A DNA stretch of 20,360 nucleotides from a virus, in the IMG/VR virus record IMGVR_UViG_3300035670_001473, positions 1 to 20,360 of that record. The stretch is one strand, 5' to 3'. Shown piece by piece: positions 11,129 through 17,994 of this stretch. Position numbers and translations under genes: made by a program. Each line of letters starts with the position of its first letter. Within the stretch, counting starts at the first letter, position 1. The notes beneath the pieces are model-generated. The model ran no database searches. It was given only the letters and a program-made list of their open reading frames with translations, and was not told where the DNA came from.

Positions 11129-11134
11129 GGATAA

Positions 11135-11737
11135 ATGAAACACACATACTGCGATTTATCTGAGGTTAATATGAAATATATATTCTGTGATTTAGAGACA
11201 ACCGGAACAAATCCGGAGAAACATGGAATCATTCAACTGTCCGGGATTGTTGAAGTTAATGGTGAAGTAGTTGATGAATTCAATCACAAGATTCAACCTT
11301 TTCCTGGTCAGATGATTTCACCTGAAGCATTAACCGTAAATGGTATTACCGTAGAACAAATCAAAACATTCGCAAAACCTACTGTAGTATATGATGAATT
11401 CATCACTATGTTGGGAAAGTATGTAGATAAGTTCAATAGGAAAGATAAGTTCTTTCTTGTCGGATATAACTCGGGTGCGTTCGATGATCCTTTTCTGAGA
11501 CAGTTCTTTGTTAATAATGAAGATACTTATTACGGTTCTTGGTTCTGGTGGCCAACAATTGATATTGCACCATTTGCATCAGAATTCTTGAAAGAACACA
11601 GGTCTTCATTTCCTGATTTCAAGTTGAGTACTGTCGCAAAGGCAATTGGAATTGAAATTGATGGTGACTTACATGATGCAATGTATGATGCTAAGTTAGT
11701 ACGAAGTGTTTATAAGAAATTGATTTTGGGAGAATGA
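11135..11737 (+). CDS. DEDD-family 3'-5' exonuclease (DnaQ-like), 200 aa
   Basis: The exonuclease motifs are present: Exo I FCDLETTG (D19, E21), Exo II GYNSGAFDDPFL (around 110-121) and Exo III HDAMYDAKLV (H180, D185), so this is a DEDDh exonuclease acting on single-stranded DNA or RNA ends. GAGGATAA precedes ATG 11135. An internal ATG at 11171 (MKYIFCDLETTG) is the start expected from the family and follows GAGGTTAAT, so the first 12 residues may be an extension. Interestingly, residues 1-8 (MKHTYCDL) echo MKYIFCDL, as if the start had been duplicated. The stop overlaps the next ATG (ATGA). Confidence 0.88.
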   Translation: MKHTYCDLSEVNMKYIFCDLETTGTNPEKHGIIQLSGIVEVNGEVVDEFNHKIQPFPGQMISPEALTVNGITVEQIKTFAKPTVVYDEFITMLGKYVDKFNRKDKFFLVGYNSGAFDDPFLRQFFVNNEDTYYGSWFWWPTIDIAPFASEFLKEHRSSFPDFKLSTVAKAIGIEIDGDLHDAMYDAKLVRSVYKKLILGE

Positions 11738-12024
11738 ATATGATTCGATTTGATATGAATGGTAAGAATATGGCGATTGACTTCACTTACGATAAGATCA
11801 ATGGTTGCCGAATTACTATAGCGAAGATCCTGGATGAATCCGAAGTTAAGTTTTTTGGATTAGCAACCCAGGACTCTCGTGATCGTGATGTAAAGGAAGT
11901 TGGACGGAAGTCCGCCCTCCGCCGACTAATGACCGATTCGAATATGAGTCGTTCGGAGCGAACGAAGATCTGGTCTGCATATCACAACCGTGGTAAGGTT
12001 CGAACAATGAACACCACGGCATAA
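11734..12024 (+). CDS. Hypothetical phage protein, 96 aa
   Basis: ATG in an ATGA overlap with the exonuclease stop, so translation is coupled. The N-terminal half is beta-like (IRFDMNGKNMAIDFTYDK), and the C-terminal half is basic and helical (VGRKSALRRLMTDSNMSRSE, then RTKIWSAYHNRGKV). It reminds me of small conserved proteins in T4-like genomes without assigned function. The basic tail may bind nucleic acid; this is inference. Confidence 0.75.
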   Translation: MNMIRFDMNGKNMAIDFTYDKINGCRITIAKILDESEVKFFGLATQDSRDRDVKEVGRKSALRRLMTDSNMSRSERTKIWSAYHNRGKVRTMNTTA

Positions 12025-12052
12025 TAAATAAATCAAATTGGAGAGAGATAGA

Positions 12053-12556
12053 ATGTCCGTACTTGTCTTGAATAGTCAATACTTACCTATACAAACTACA
12101 TCGATTAAGAAAGCCATTAAGTTAATTTATCGTGGCGTTGCTGTTGCCGAGAAGTATACCGACAAGATGTGGCATTCTATCTCCACCGAAATTATTCTTC
12201 CTTCTGTGATCAGGTTGATTAATTTCCATAAGATTCCTGTCAAAACTTACAAGTTATCCAAGAAGAATATTCTTATCAGAGACAGATACACCTGTCAATA
12301 TTGTAAACAAACTGTATCAGATAGATCACTTACAATAGATCATATTATCCCGAAATCTAGAGGAGGATCTTCTAGGTGGGAGAATTTGGTTACTGCTTGT
12401 AAAAGATGTAATTCTATTAAAGCCGACAGAACTCCAGAAGAAGCTGGTATGTTACTGTTGTCTAAACCGTCCAAGATCGGTATCCATACACATACAACAA
12501 TCTTGCGAAATAGAGGCGAGATTTATCCTGATTGGTCTGAATTTTTGTATAACTGA
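12053..12556 (+). CDS. HNH endonuclease, 167 aa
   Basis: The ATG at 12053 follows GGAGAGAG. The N-terminal half (VLNSQYLPIQTTSIKKAI) and the core, CQYC (81-84), TIDHIIPKSRGG (94-105), N111, CKRCN (116-120), match the McrA-like HNH family common in bacteria and phages; the DH and N/H residues form the metal-binding nuclease site. It may be a homing or DNA-processing nuclease. It has no zinc-ribbon N-terminus and is of a different type from the HNH enzyme at 2972. AATAAATA at about 12024-12031 upstream resembles the late-promoter octamer. Confidence 0.88.
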   Translation: MSVLVLNSQYLPIQTTSIKKAIKLIYRGVAVAEKYTDKMWHSISTEIILPSVIRLINFHKIPVKTYKLSKKNILIRDRYTCQYCKQTVSDRSLTIDHIIPKSRGGSSRWENLVTACKRCNSIKADRTPEEAGMLLLSKPSKIGIHTHTTILRNRGEIYPDWSEFLYN

Positions 12557-12562
12557 GGTCCT

Positions 12563-12859
12563 ATGAAGAATCTAGATGATATTTTGCTCGTAATCGTAAC
12601 TGCTATAGTCATATGGGTTTCTATTGTATGTATTTTTGCTTCGGGGAAAACGGAATCATATTACATGCGAAGGGCCAATAGCGTTGGAGTTCCGGTTCCG
12701 GTTTATTGTGTATATGCAGATATGGATTGGAGACTCGATGAGACTGTATATTGTTCGGAAAACCCATCTGACGTTTTCAATATGACTACTGCGTTGAACG
12801 AACAATTGAAATCATATTCGATCAAACCGCCACAGAAAATTACACGGAGAATGTTTTGA
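12563..12859 (+). CDS. Signal-anchored membrane protein, 98 aa
   Basis: GAGGT precedes the ATG. After MKNLDD a hydrophobic segment (ILLVIVTAIVIWVSIVCIFA, residues about 7-26) forms a signal anchor, followed by a soluble domain containing two cysteines (C49 in PVYCVYAD, C64 in TVYCSENP) that could form a disulfide outside the cytoplasm. No family recognised. It lies between the HNH gene and a short hydrophobic ORF. Confidence 0.7.
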   Translation: MKNLDDILLVIVTAIVIWVSIVCIFASGKTESYYMRRANSVGVPVPVYCVYADMDWRLDETVYCSENPSDVFNMTTALNEQLKSYSIKPPQKITRRMF

Positions 12860-12923
12860 TTAACATAATGATCGTTTTACTCGTTCTTTTTCTCATTAAA
12901 GAATATCAATTGTCAGATTGAAC

Positions 12924-12959
12924 TTGACATTCCACGAGAATCTAGCTATACTTAAATCA
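12924..12959 (+). promoter_or_regulatory. Sigma70-type promoter giving a leaderless mRNA
   Basis: TTGACA at 12924-12929, TATACT at 12947-12952, 17-base spacer. The ATG at 12959 starts 6 bases after the -10, at the predicted +1, with no Shine-Dalgarno. Confidence 0.87.
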
Positions 12960-13186
12960 TGAAGAAGATCCTCACTGTCAAGATGTACGATCTCGAAAAT
13001 AATCTCATCGTAGTTTACACCTACCCCAACATCCCATCGATGGAAGCCGCCGAGGATAAGATCGATGGGATTAAAGAAGCACTTTATTCGAACTTCTATG
13101 TCCCAGAAGTATATTATGTAACGATGGTGTATTTTTGGGATGAGAAGAACTTCATCTCCGATTCTTGGGAATATGGATTGATTTAG
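12959..13186 (+). CDS. Hypothetical protein, 75 aa, leaderless
   Basis: It has its own promoter and a start codon at the predicted transcription start. The sequence is alpha/beta-like: KKILTVKMYDLENNLIVVYT, then PSMEAAEDKIDGIKEALYS and PEVYYVTMVYFWDEKNF. The central helix with spaced Ala/Ile may be part of a ferredoxin-like fold, a guess. It is followed by a clear terminator at 13207, so this is a monocistronic unit. Confidence 0.7.
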   Translation: MKKILTVKMYDLENNLIVVYTYPNIPSMEAAEDKIDGIKEALYSNFYVPEVYYVTMVYFWDEKNFISDSWEYGLI

Positions 13187-13206
13187 TATCAAATTGAGTT
13201 TAGATG

Positions 13207-13233
13207 AATGGGTGCTCCGGCACCCATTTTTTG
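13207..13233 (+). terminator. Rho-independent terminator
   Basis: AATGGGTGC (13207-13215) pairs perfectly with GCACCCATT (13220-13228) around a TCCG loop and runs into a T-tract to 13232. It ends the transcript of the 75-aa gene before the RNase H gene. Confidence 0.92.
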
Positions 13234-13259
13234 TTTAATAAGTACACTAGGTAATCAAA

Positions 13260-14111
13260 ATGATTTTAATCGACTTGAATCAAATAGTTGTTGCTAATAT
13301 TATGCAACAAATAAACATATCGAAAAATGACGAACTCGATGAGGGGTTCCTACGTCATATGATACTCAATTCTATTCGGTCGATCAAAACTAAGTTCGGG
13401 GAAGAATACGGTGAATTGATTATCTGTTCTGATTCACATAATTATTGGCGAAAGAAAATATTCCCGAATTACAAGGCGAATAGAAAGAAGACCAGAGATA
13501 CATCTATCTTTGATTGGTCTTTGATATTCAAATCAATCAATAAAATCAAGACTGAGATAAAAGATAACTTCCCATATAAATTCATAGAGATACCTACGTG
13601 CGAAGCCGATGACATTATCGCCGCAATAACAAAAGAGAATCAGGATCAAAAAATTCTGATTGTATCAGGCGATAAAGACTTCGTTCAGTTACAAAAATAT
13701 AAGAACGTGAAGCAGTATTCGACTATCACGAAGTCTTGGATAAGAGACGAAGATCCTCAGAAATATTTACTTCATAAGATTTTAATTGGTGATACGGGTG
13801 ACGGTATTCCTAACTTTCTATCCGACGATGATACTTTTGTCGTAGACGGAAAAAGACAAAGAAGAGTCACGCAGAAAAAATTGAGTCAGATAATGTCTTG
13901 TAAGAATCCTGATTCCCTAATGACCGAATCGGAATATCGTGGATACATTCGGAATAAGTATCTAATAGATTTCGAACATATTCCAGAAGATTTAACTAAG
14001 ATTATTCTGGAAGAAGTATCTAAGCCAATCAAGGCAACATCAACCGAAGTATATCGATATTTGATTCGTAATGGATTGAAGTCACTTATTAATAATATTG
14101 GAGATTTTTAA
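13260..14111 (+). CDS. rnh: RNase H / 5' flap nuclease (T4 Rnh-like)
   Basis: The FEN-family 5' nuclease that removes RNA primers from Okazaki fragments in T4-type replication. At 283 aa it is close to T4 RNase H (305 aa). The acidic metal-binding motifs are in order: D5 (ILIDLNQI), D58 (IICSDSHNYWRK), EADD (115-118), SGDKDFVQL (136-144) and GDTGDGIPN (177-185), followed by TESEYRGYIRNKYLIDFEHI, very like T4. AGGT precedes the ATG weakly. Its TAA overlaps the next ATG (TAATG). It sits just before the clamp and clamp-loader genes. Confidence 0.93.
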   Translation: MILIDLNQIVVANIMQQINISKNDELDEGFLRHMILNSIRSIKTKFGEEYGELIICSDSHNYWRKKIFPNYKANRKKTRDTSIFDWSLIFKSINKIKTEIKDNFPYKFIEIPTCEADDIIAAITKENQDQKILIVSGDKDFVQLQKYKNVKQYSTITKSWIRDEDPQKYLLHKILIGDTGDGIPNFLSDDDTFVVDGKRQRRVTQKKLSQIMSCKNPDSLMTESEYRGYIRNKYLIDFEHIPEDLTKIILEEVSKPIKATSTEVYRYLIRNGLKSLINNIGDF

Positions 14112-14545
14112 TGTATCAGAAAAACATCCCGGACGTACTAAGAATTGCGAATGAAATCGAAGACCCTGAACTGAGAGCCAAATTCTTGAATGAGAATATG
14201 CGTGACGCTTTAGTGAAGGTTCTGGCTGCGATTCATAATCCAGAAATCGTCTTTGATAAATTCAAGGGAGTTTCTTATTCTACGAAATACAACAAAGCAG
14301 GTATTTCGGATTCTTCGTTAGATCATGAAATGAAGCGATTGTATATTTTCGAGAAATCAAATGCGACTCAATATGAACGCAAGAGGCAGCGGCTGATTCA
14401 GATATTAGAATCTCTATATGACGAAGAGGCAAAGTTGTTGTATGAATCTATCATAGGTAAATCGAATCCATATAAGAACATCAACAAGAACTTCATCAAG
14501 AAGTATTTTCCATCCATACTAACGACAAAAATCGAACGTAAGTGA
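14111..14545 (+). CDS. DUF6433-like protein, 144 aa
   Basis: Starts in a TAATG overlap with the RNase H stop. The pattern ALVKVLAAIHNPEIVF near residue 36, HEMKRLYIFEKS near the middle, then RQRLIQILESLYDEEAKLLY and a C-terminal FIKKYFPSIL resembles DUF6433, a family of small T4-like phage proteins usually found near replication genes. Its biochemical role is unknown; neighbours suggest a replication accessory function. The stop is followed directly by the gp45 promoter. Confidence 0.75.
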   Translation: MYQKNIPDVLRIANEIEDPELRAKFLNENMRDALVKVLAAIHNPEIVFDKFKGVSYSTKYNKAGISDSSLDHEMKRLYIFEKSNATQYERKRQRLIQILESLYDEEAKLLYESIIGKSNPYKNINKNFIKKYFPSILTTKIERK

Positions 14546-14581
14546 TTGACTTATTAACTCAGATAAGGTATAATTAAAAAA
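14546..14581 (+). promoter_or_regulatory. Sigma70-type promoter for the sliding clamp gene
   Basis: TTGACT at 14546-14551 and TATAAT at 14569-14574, 17-base spacer. Unlike the leaderless promoters, it is followed by AAGGTGAT, a good ribosome-binding site, before the ATG at 14593. Confidence 0.85.
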
Positions 14582-14592
14582 GGTGATATATT

Positions 14593-15279
14593 ATGACTAC
14601 ACAAACTCAAACTAGTTTACAACTAGATCCATTTACTCTTAAAGTACTTTCGAATTTTACTTCGATCAATAATGGGATTGTTATCAAGGCTGGATCTGAA
14701 ATCCGAACAATGACCGAAGGTAAAACTGTACTTGCCGAAGCTATTGTCCCGGATACATTCCCGGTTGATTTTGCTATCTATGATCTGCGTCAAATGTTGA
14801 ATTTCGTTTCGTCATTGTTCACGAATCCTACGATTGAATTCTCGGATAAGTACATGACTCTTACATCTGGTAATGATTTGACAAAGATTTTCTATTGCAA
14901 TGCGGATTTAATCTCGACTCCATCGAAGCGTATTACAATGCCGTCAGAAGATATTGTATTCGAGTTATCACAAGACACAATCCACAAGATCACTAAGTCT
15001 TCTTCGATTCTTGGAGTTGATGATCTCCTATTCACTTCTAATGGATCTTCGGTTGATATCAGTGTTCTGGATAAGACAAATTCATCGACAAATACTTGGT
15101 CAACTACGACTACCGGGACGTTCGACGATCAATTTTCAGTTTATCTCAAGATCAGTAATTTGAAGATGTTAGATGGAGATTATTCTGTCAGTATCTCTAA
15201 AAAAGGTATCACTAGATTCAAGCATATGCGTAATGATTTGAAGTATTTCATTGCGACGGAAGCTGACTCGAAGATTTAG
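14593..15279 (+). CDS. 45: DNA polymerase sliding clamp (T4 gp45-like)
   Basis: Processivity clamp of 228 aa, the same length as T4 gp45. It trimerises around DNA, tethers the polymerase and, in T4, activates late transcription. Matching blocks: LKVLSNFTSINNGIVIKAG at the start, VDFAIYDLRQMLNFVSSL, the central AAxE/DDLLFTSNGSSVDISV region, ISNLKMLDGDYSVSISKKG, and the terminal YFIATEADS (T4: YVVALEADS). It lies directly upstream of the clamp-loader genes, with a terminator between it and gp44. Confidence 0.93.
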   Translation: MTTQTQTSLQLDPFTLKVLSNFTSINNGIVIKAGSEIRTMTEGKTVLAEAIVPDTFPVDFAIYDLRQMLNFVSSLFTNPTIEFSDKYMTLTSGNDLTKIFYCNADLISTPSKRITMPSEDIVFELSQDTIHKITKSSSILGVDDLLFTSNGSSVDISVLDKTNSSTNTWSTTTTGTFDDQFSVYLKISNLKMLDGDYSVSISKKGITRFKHMRNDLKYFIATEADSKI

Positions 15280-15282
15280 TCC

Positions 15283-15318
15283 TTGACTAATTAAGATCCA
15301 GGTGGTATACTAAGGTGT
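15283..15318 (+). promoter_or_regulatory. Promoter for the clamp-loader operon, overlapping a terminator
   Basis: TTGACT at 15283-15288 and TATACT at 15306-15311, 17-base spacer. The -10 hexamer lies inside the stem of the terminator at 15300-15330. The transcript would begin near 15318 and reach gp44, which has GGGGAG before its ATG. Confidence 0.75.
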
Positions 15319-15330
15319 ACCACCTTTTTT
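15300..15330 (+). terminator. Rho-independent terminator after gp45
   Basis: AGGTGGTATAC (15300-15310) pairs with GTGTACCACCT (15315-15325; one G-T) around a TAAG loop and continues into TTTTT to 15330. It ends gp45 transcription, while its ascending arm contains the -10 of the next promoter. Confidence 0.88.
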
Positions 15331-15342
15331 ATTGGGGAGAAT

Positions 15343-16287
15343 ATGATTAAAGAAAATACATTATGGGTTGAAAAGTGGCGTCCGAAAACGATTGATGAAT
15401 GTATCTTGACGGATGATATCAAGAAGGCATTCAAGAGCTTTGTTGCAAACAAAGATATTCCGAATATGTTATTGACTGGTAAACCAGGAATCGGAAAAAC
15501 TACGATTGCTAAAGCCGCCTGTTCAGAAATGGGTGTTGATTGTATGGTAATCAATGCGTCGGATGAAAACGGTATCGATACACTCCGAAATAAGATTAAG
15601 ACATTCGCTTCTTCTGTTTCTCTTTCCGGTGGTCAGAAGGTAGTTATTCTGGATGAAGCCGATTATCTGCAACAGAATTCGGTTCAACCTGCCTTGAGGA
15701 ATTTCCTTGAAGAATTCTCAGGTAACTGTAGATTTATCTTGACTTGTAATTACAAACGCAGGATTATTGAACCACTTCTTTCTAGATTGACTGTGTTTGA
15801 GTTTGCTATCCCATCGACACAGAAAGCTAAGGTTGCTGCCGGATTCATGAAGAGAGTTCAGATGATTCTCGCATCGGAAGGTATCGATTATGATAACAAA
15901 GTTCTAGCCGAAGTTATCATGAAATTCTTCCCGGACTTTCGAAAGTGTCTATCAGAATTACAGCGATATCATAACACGAATGGAAAAATTGATGTCGGGA
16001 TACTTTCGTATATTCAAGACGCTTCGATTAAGGATCTGATGAAAGATATCAAGGAAAAGAATTTCGGTGGTATGCGTAAGTGGGTTGCGGAAAATCTAGA
16101 TTCTGATCCGAATACCGTTATTCGTTTGTTATTCGATTCACTCGAAGATTATTTAATTCCGGCATCCATTCCACAGGCAATTCTTATCTTGGCTGATTTT
16201 CAGTACAAGGCTGCGTTTGTTGCCGATCAAGAAATCAACATGACTGCAATGCTGACAAATATCATGGCAGAGTGTACATTCCGATGA
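15343..16287 (+). CDS. 44: Clamp-loader large subunit ATPase (T4 gp44-like)
   Basis: AAA+ ATPase of 314 aa (T4 gp44 has 319) that, with gp62, opens and loads the gp45 clamp. Visible are LWVEKWRPKTIDEC at the N-terminus, Walker A GKPGIGKT (46-53), Walker B VVILDEAD (100-107) with the DEAD-like form typical of clamp loaders, a sensor I-type TCN (about 134-136), and the arginine finger in LLSRLT (SR at 147-148). GGGGAG precedes the ATG. The stop overlaps the gp62 ATG (ATGA). Confidence 0.95.
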   Translation: MIKENTLWVEKWRPKTIDECILTDDIKKAFKSFVANKDIPNMLLTGKPGIGKTTIAKAACSEMGVDCMVINASDENGIDTLRNKIKTFASSVSLSGGQKVVILDEADYLQQNSVQPALRNFLEEFSGNCRFILTCNYKRRIIEPLLSRLTVFEFAIPSTQKAKVAAGFMKRVQMILASEGIDYDNKVLAEVIMKFFPDFRKCLSELQRYHNTNGKIDVGILSYIQDASIKDLMKDIKEKNFGGMRKWVAENLDSDPNTVIRLLFDSLEDYLIPASIPQAILILADFQYKAAFVADQEINMTAMLTNIMAECTFR

Positions 16288-16685
16288 GTAAAACCACTTC
16301 ACCACTCTTCACAATAATCAATTCTATTAATTGGGACAAAGACGCCGATCTGATTCATGAATATAATGAAACGGATTATGTTCCTTTCTTAGTTAATAGA
16401 GGCATGTCCATGAATCCGGATACTGTTTTGTATGCTCAAGACATGAATCTAGTACCTAATCTAGATAGAATATTACAATATAAATATTATCTGTATAGCG
16501 TCAGAAAGAAGAAGCGATACTCATCTTGGGCAAAGAAAATTAAAGTAGATGATAATATAAAGATTATTTCTGAGTATTATGGAATCTCGATTAAAAAAGC
16601 TAAAGAATGTTCAGATATGATTTCTTCCGAAGACCTAGATCATATGAAATCATACTTAGAAAAAGGTGGTGTCAAGAAGAAATAG
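16284..16685 (+). CDS. 62: Clamp-loader small subunit (T4 gp62-like, short form)
   Basis: Start at 16284 in an ATGA overlap with gp44. The 133-aa protein is shorter than T4 gp62 (187 aa) but has the shape of the short cyanophage-type version: LFTIINSINWDKD at the start, FLVNRGMSMNPDTVLYAQDM, LDRILQYKYYLYSVRKKKRY with SSWAKK, and a C-terminal GGVKKK. It forms the single-copy subunit of the 4:1 gp44:gp62 loader. The gene end lies in a hairpin with the regA leader. Confidence 0.88.
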   Translation: MSKTTSPLFTIINSINWDKDADLIHEYNETDYVPFLVNRGMSMNPDTVLYAQDMNLVPNLDRILQYKYYLYSVRKKKRYSSWAKKIKVDDNIKIISEYYGISIKKAKECSDMISSEDLDHMKSYLEKGGVKKK

Positions 16686-16692
16686 CGACACC
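16668..16692 (+). promoter_or_regulatory. Hairpin spanning the gp62 stop, upstream of regA
   Basis: GGTGTC (16668-16673) pairs with GACACC (16687-16692), with the gp62 stop codon in the loop, 12 bases before the regA ATG. The regA start lacks a clear Shine-Dalgarno, so the hairpin may act in coupling or translational control. The stem is short. Confidence 0.35.
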
Positions 16693-16704
16693 TTGGGTTT
16701 TAAA

Positions 16705-17166
16705 ATGACTGACAGAATACAAAATTTGGTTAATACTTTTATCGAGATCAGATTATCGTCCGACGATGCTTTCTTACTATGCAAAGAAACACTTACACGC
16801 ATCGGCATTCCTTCACATAAAGATAAGAGATTATATCAATCCTGCCATATCTTACATAAGAAGGGTAAGTATTATCTAGTTCATTTCAAAGAATTATTTG
16901 CTCTCGATAATAAGGCAAATCATTTGGATGAAGATGATCTAGGTCGAAGAAATACAATTGCTAAACTACTGCATGATTGGGGTTTATGTGAAGTTGTTGG
17001 GGCGGAATATGTAGGTGAGGATGTCGAAACCGGAAAGAAAATTTTCAAGTATCCTGAGAAGATGGCTTTATTCTGTCCGATTAATAAGATTAAGATTATT
17101 CCATTTTCCGATAAGGGTAATTGGGATCTTATTGCCAAGTATTCAATCGGGAAGAAATCCTACTAA
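16705..17166 (+). CDS. regA: Translational repressor RegA
   Basis: RegA binds the ribosome-binding regions of T4 early mRNAs, including its own and gp44 and gp45, and blocks translation. The central block matches T4 RegA closely: KETLTRIGIPSHKDKRLYQS, then CHILHKKGKYYLVHFKE (T4: KETLTRMGIANNKDKVLYQS). Later DLGRRNTIAKLLHDWGLCEV and the terminal WDLIAKYSIGKK also match. The 153-aa protein is longer than T4 RegA (122 aa), with about 15 extra residues at the N-terminus. The start at 16705 (MTDRIQ) is preferred to 16666, which would overlap gp62. The stop overlaps that of the convergent gene. Confidence 0.93.
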   Translation: MTDRIQNLVNTFIEIRLSSDDAFLLCKETLTRIGIPSHKDKRLYQSCHILHKKGKYYLVHFKELFALDNKANHLDEDDLGRRNTIAKLLHDWGLCEVVGAEYVGEDVETGKKIFKYPEKMALFCPINKIKIIPFSDKGNWDLIAKYSIGKKSY

Positions 17167-17678
17167 AGCGATTCTATCTTGTAATACGAGTAATTTAAAG
17201 TTACGTCAGTTGTGATTGGTGTGACATCTGATATTGATGAATCGTATGTCAGAGGCGAAAGGGATAGGGGCCAAGTATCGATAAATGTTACTTTAACGAT
17301 TGGATTGAATTTTGTACTCAAGATAATCAATTGGGCATCTGAATACTTATTCTGTTTCTCTGTCAAAGACGGATTTTCTCTTACCTTTGTTCTATACTGA
17401 CTCAAATCCATTGGATGTCCTATCGCAAATAGCCAATTATATAACTCAATATAATTGGCTAAATTTTCTTGTACGATGAAATTCAAGATCAGAGGATCGT
17501 ATGTTAATTTGTCTCCAGGTAATTTCAAATCAAGAATCGGAGTAGGTTGAATAACTTCTCCAATCGTGACACCTGGAAGATTGACAGAGTATGACCAAAA
17601 TTCTACATTAGGAAATTTATTGAATGACAACTTAAAGAGTGCTGGATTTGATTGATCGATTGAGGATATATTAGTCAT
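17163..17678 (-). CDS. Tail-tube-like virion protein, 171 aa
   Basis: First gene met on the minus strand. The sequence (LFKLSFNKFPNVEFWSYSVN, then LPGVTIGEV, GDKLTYDPLILNFIVQENL, NYIELYNWLFAIGHP, and a C-terminal VTLNYSYYKI) has the beta-rich layout of T4 gp19-type tail tube and related tail/baseplate proteins: inner strand, LPG turn, NY...W helix, and late strands. It is about the size of gp19 (163 aa). Which tail component it is cannot be fixed. Its ATG overlaps the end of the cupin gene by 8 bases, so the two are co-translated. Confidence 0.65.
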   Translation of the reverse strand: MTNISSIDQSNPALFKLSFNKFPNVEFWSYSVNLPGVTIGEVIQPTPILDLKLPGDKLTYDPLILNFIVQENLANYIELYNWLFAIGHPMDLSQYRTKVRENPSLTEKQNKYSDAQLIILSTKFNPIVKVTFIDTWPLSLSPLTYDSSISDVTPITTDVTLNYSYYKIESL

Positions 17679-17940
17679 GTTCGGTTATCTCTATCTTGAG
17701 TTTATCGGAACCTTTCCAGATTCTATGAAAAACCATCTTTGGTATGCGTATGGTTTTGCCGGGAATTAGATCCTGCGGAAGTTCATTATCAAATTGTATC
17801 TTCCATCCAGAACCTTCTATTACAGTAACTATCCTATGATTCAGATCCCTATGCCATACTAATTCAGAAGGATCTACGTCAGGAGAAAATTCCCTGACGA
17901 AAGTTCTATCCGATAGTTTGTTTTGGGTATATGGTTCCAT
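17671..17940 (-). CDS. Small single-domain cupin protein, 89 aa
   Basis: Cupin motif 1 is seen as VWHRDLNHRIVTVIEGSGW (H29, H34, E42) and motif 2 as PGKTIRIPKMVFHRIWKG (P67, H72), so it should fold as a small beta barrel, perhaps metal-binding. Similar WH.D...R.I.VI.G.GW proteins occur in T4-like phages next to virion genes; no activity is known. The downstream gene starts inside its last codons. Confidence 0.75.
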   Translation of the reverse strand: MEPYTQNKLSDRTFVREFSPDVDPSELVWHRDLNHRIVTVIEGSGWKIQFDNELPQDLIPGKTIRIPKMVFHRIWKGSDKLKIEITEHD

Positions 17941-17994
17941 TAATTAGACTTAGTAATTCTCAGGAATAATTCAATCTTTTGGATGATAGTCATT

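Noticed and set aside
12868-12921. 17-codon ORF encoding a hydrophobic peptide (MIVLLVLFLIKEYQLSD) between the membrane protein gene and the 12924 promoter
   Set aside because: Too short to distinguish from chance, and no ribosome-binding site; it may just be the tail of a decayed gene.
16479-16486. TATAAATA octamer (T4 late promoter consensus) inside gp62
   Set aside because: An AT-rich coding sequence makes chance occurrence likely, and no late gene lies downstream on this strand.
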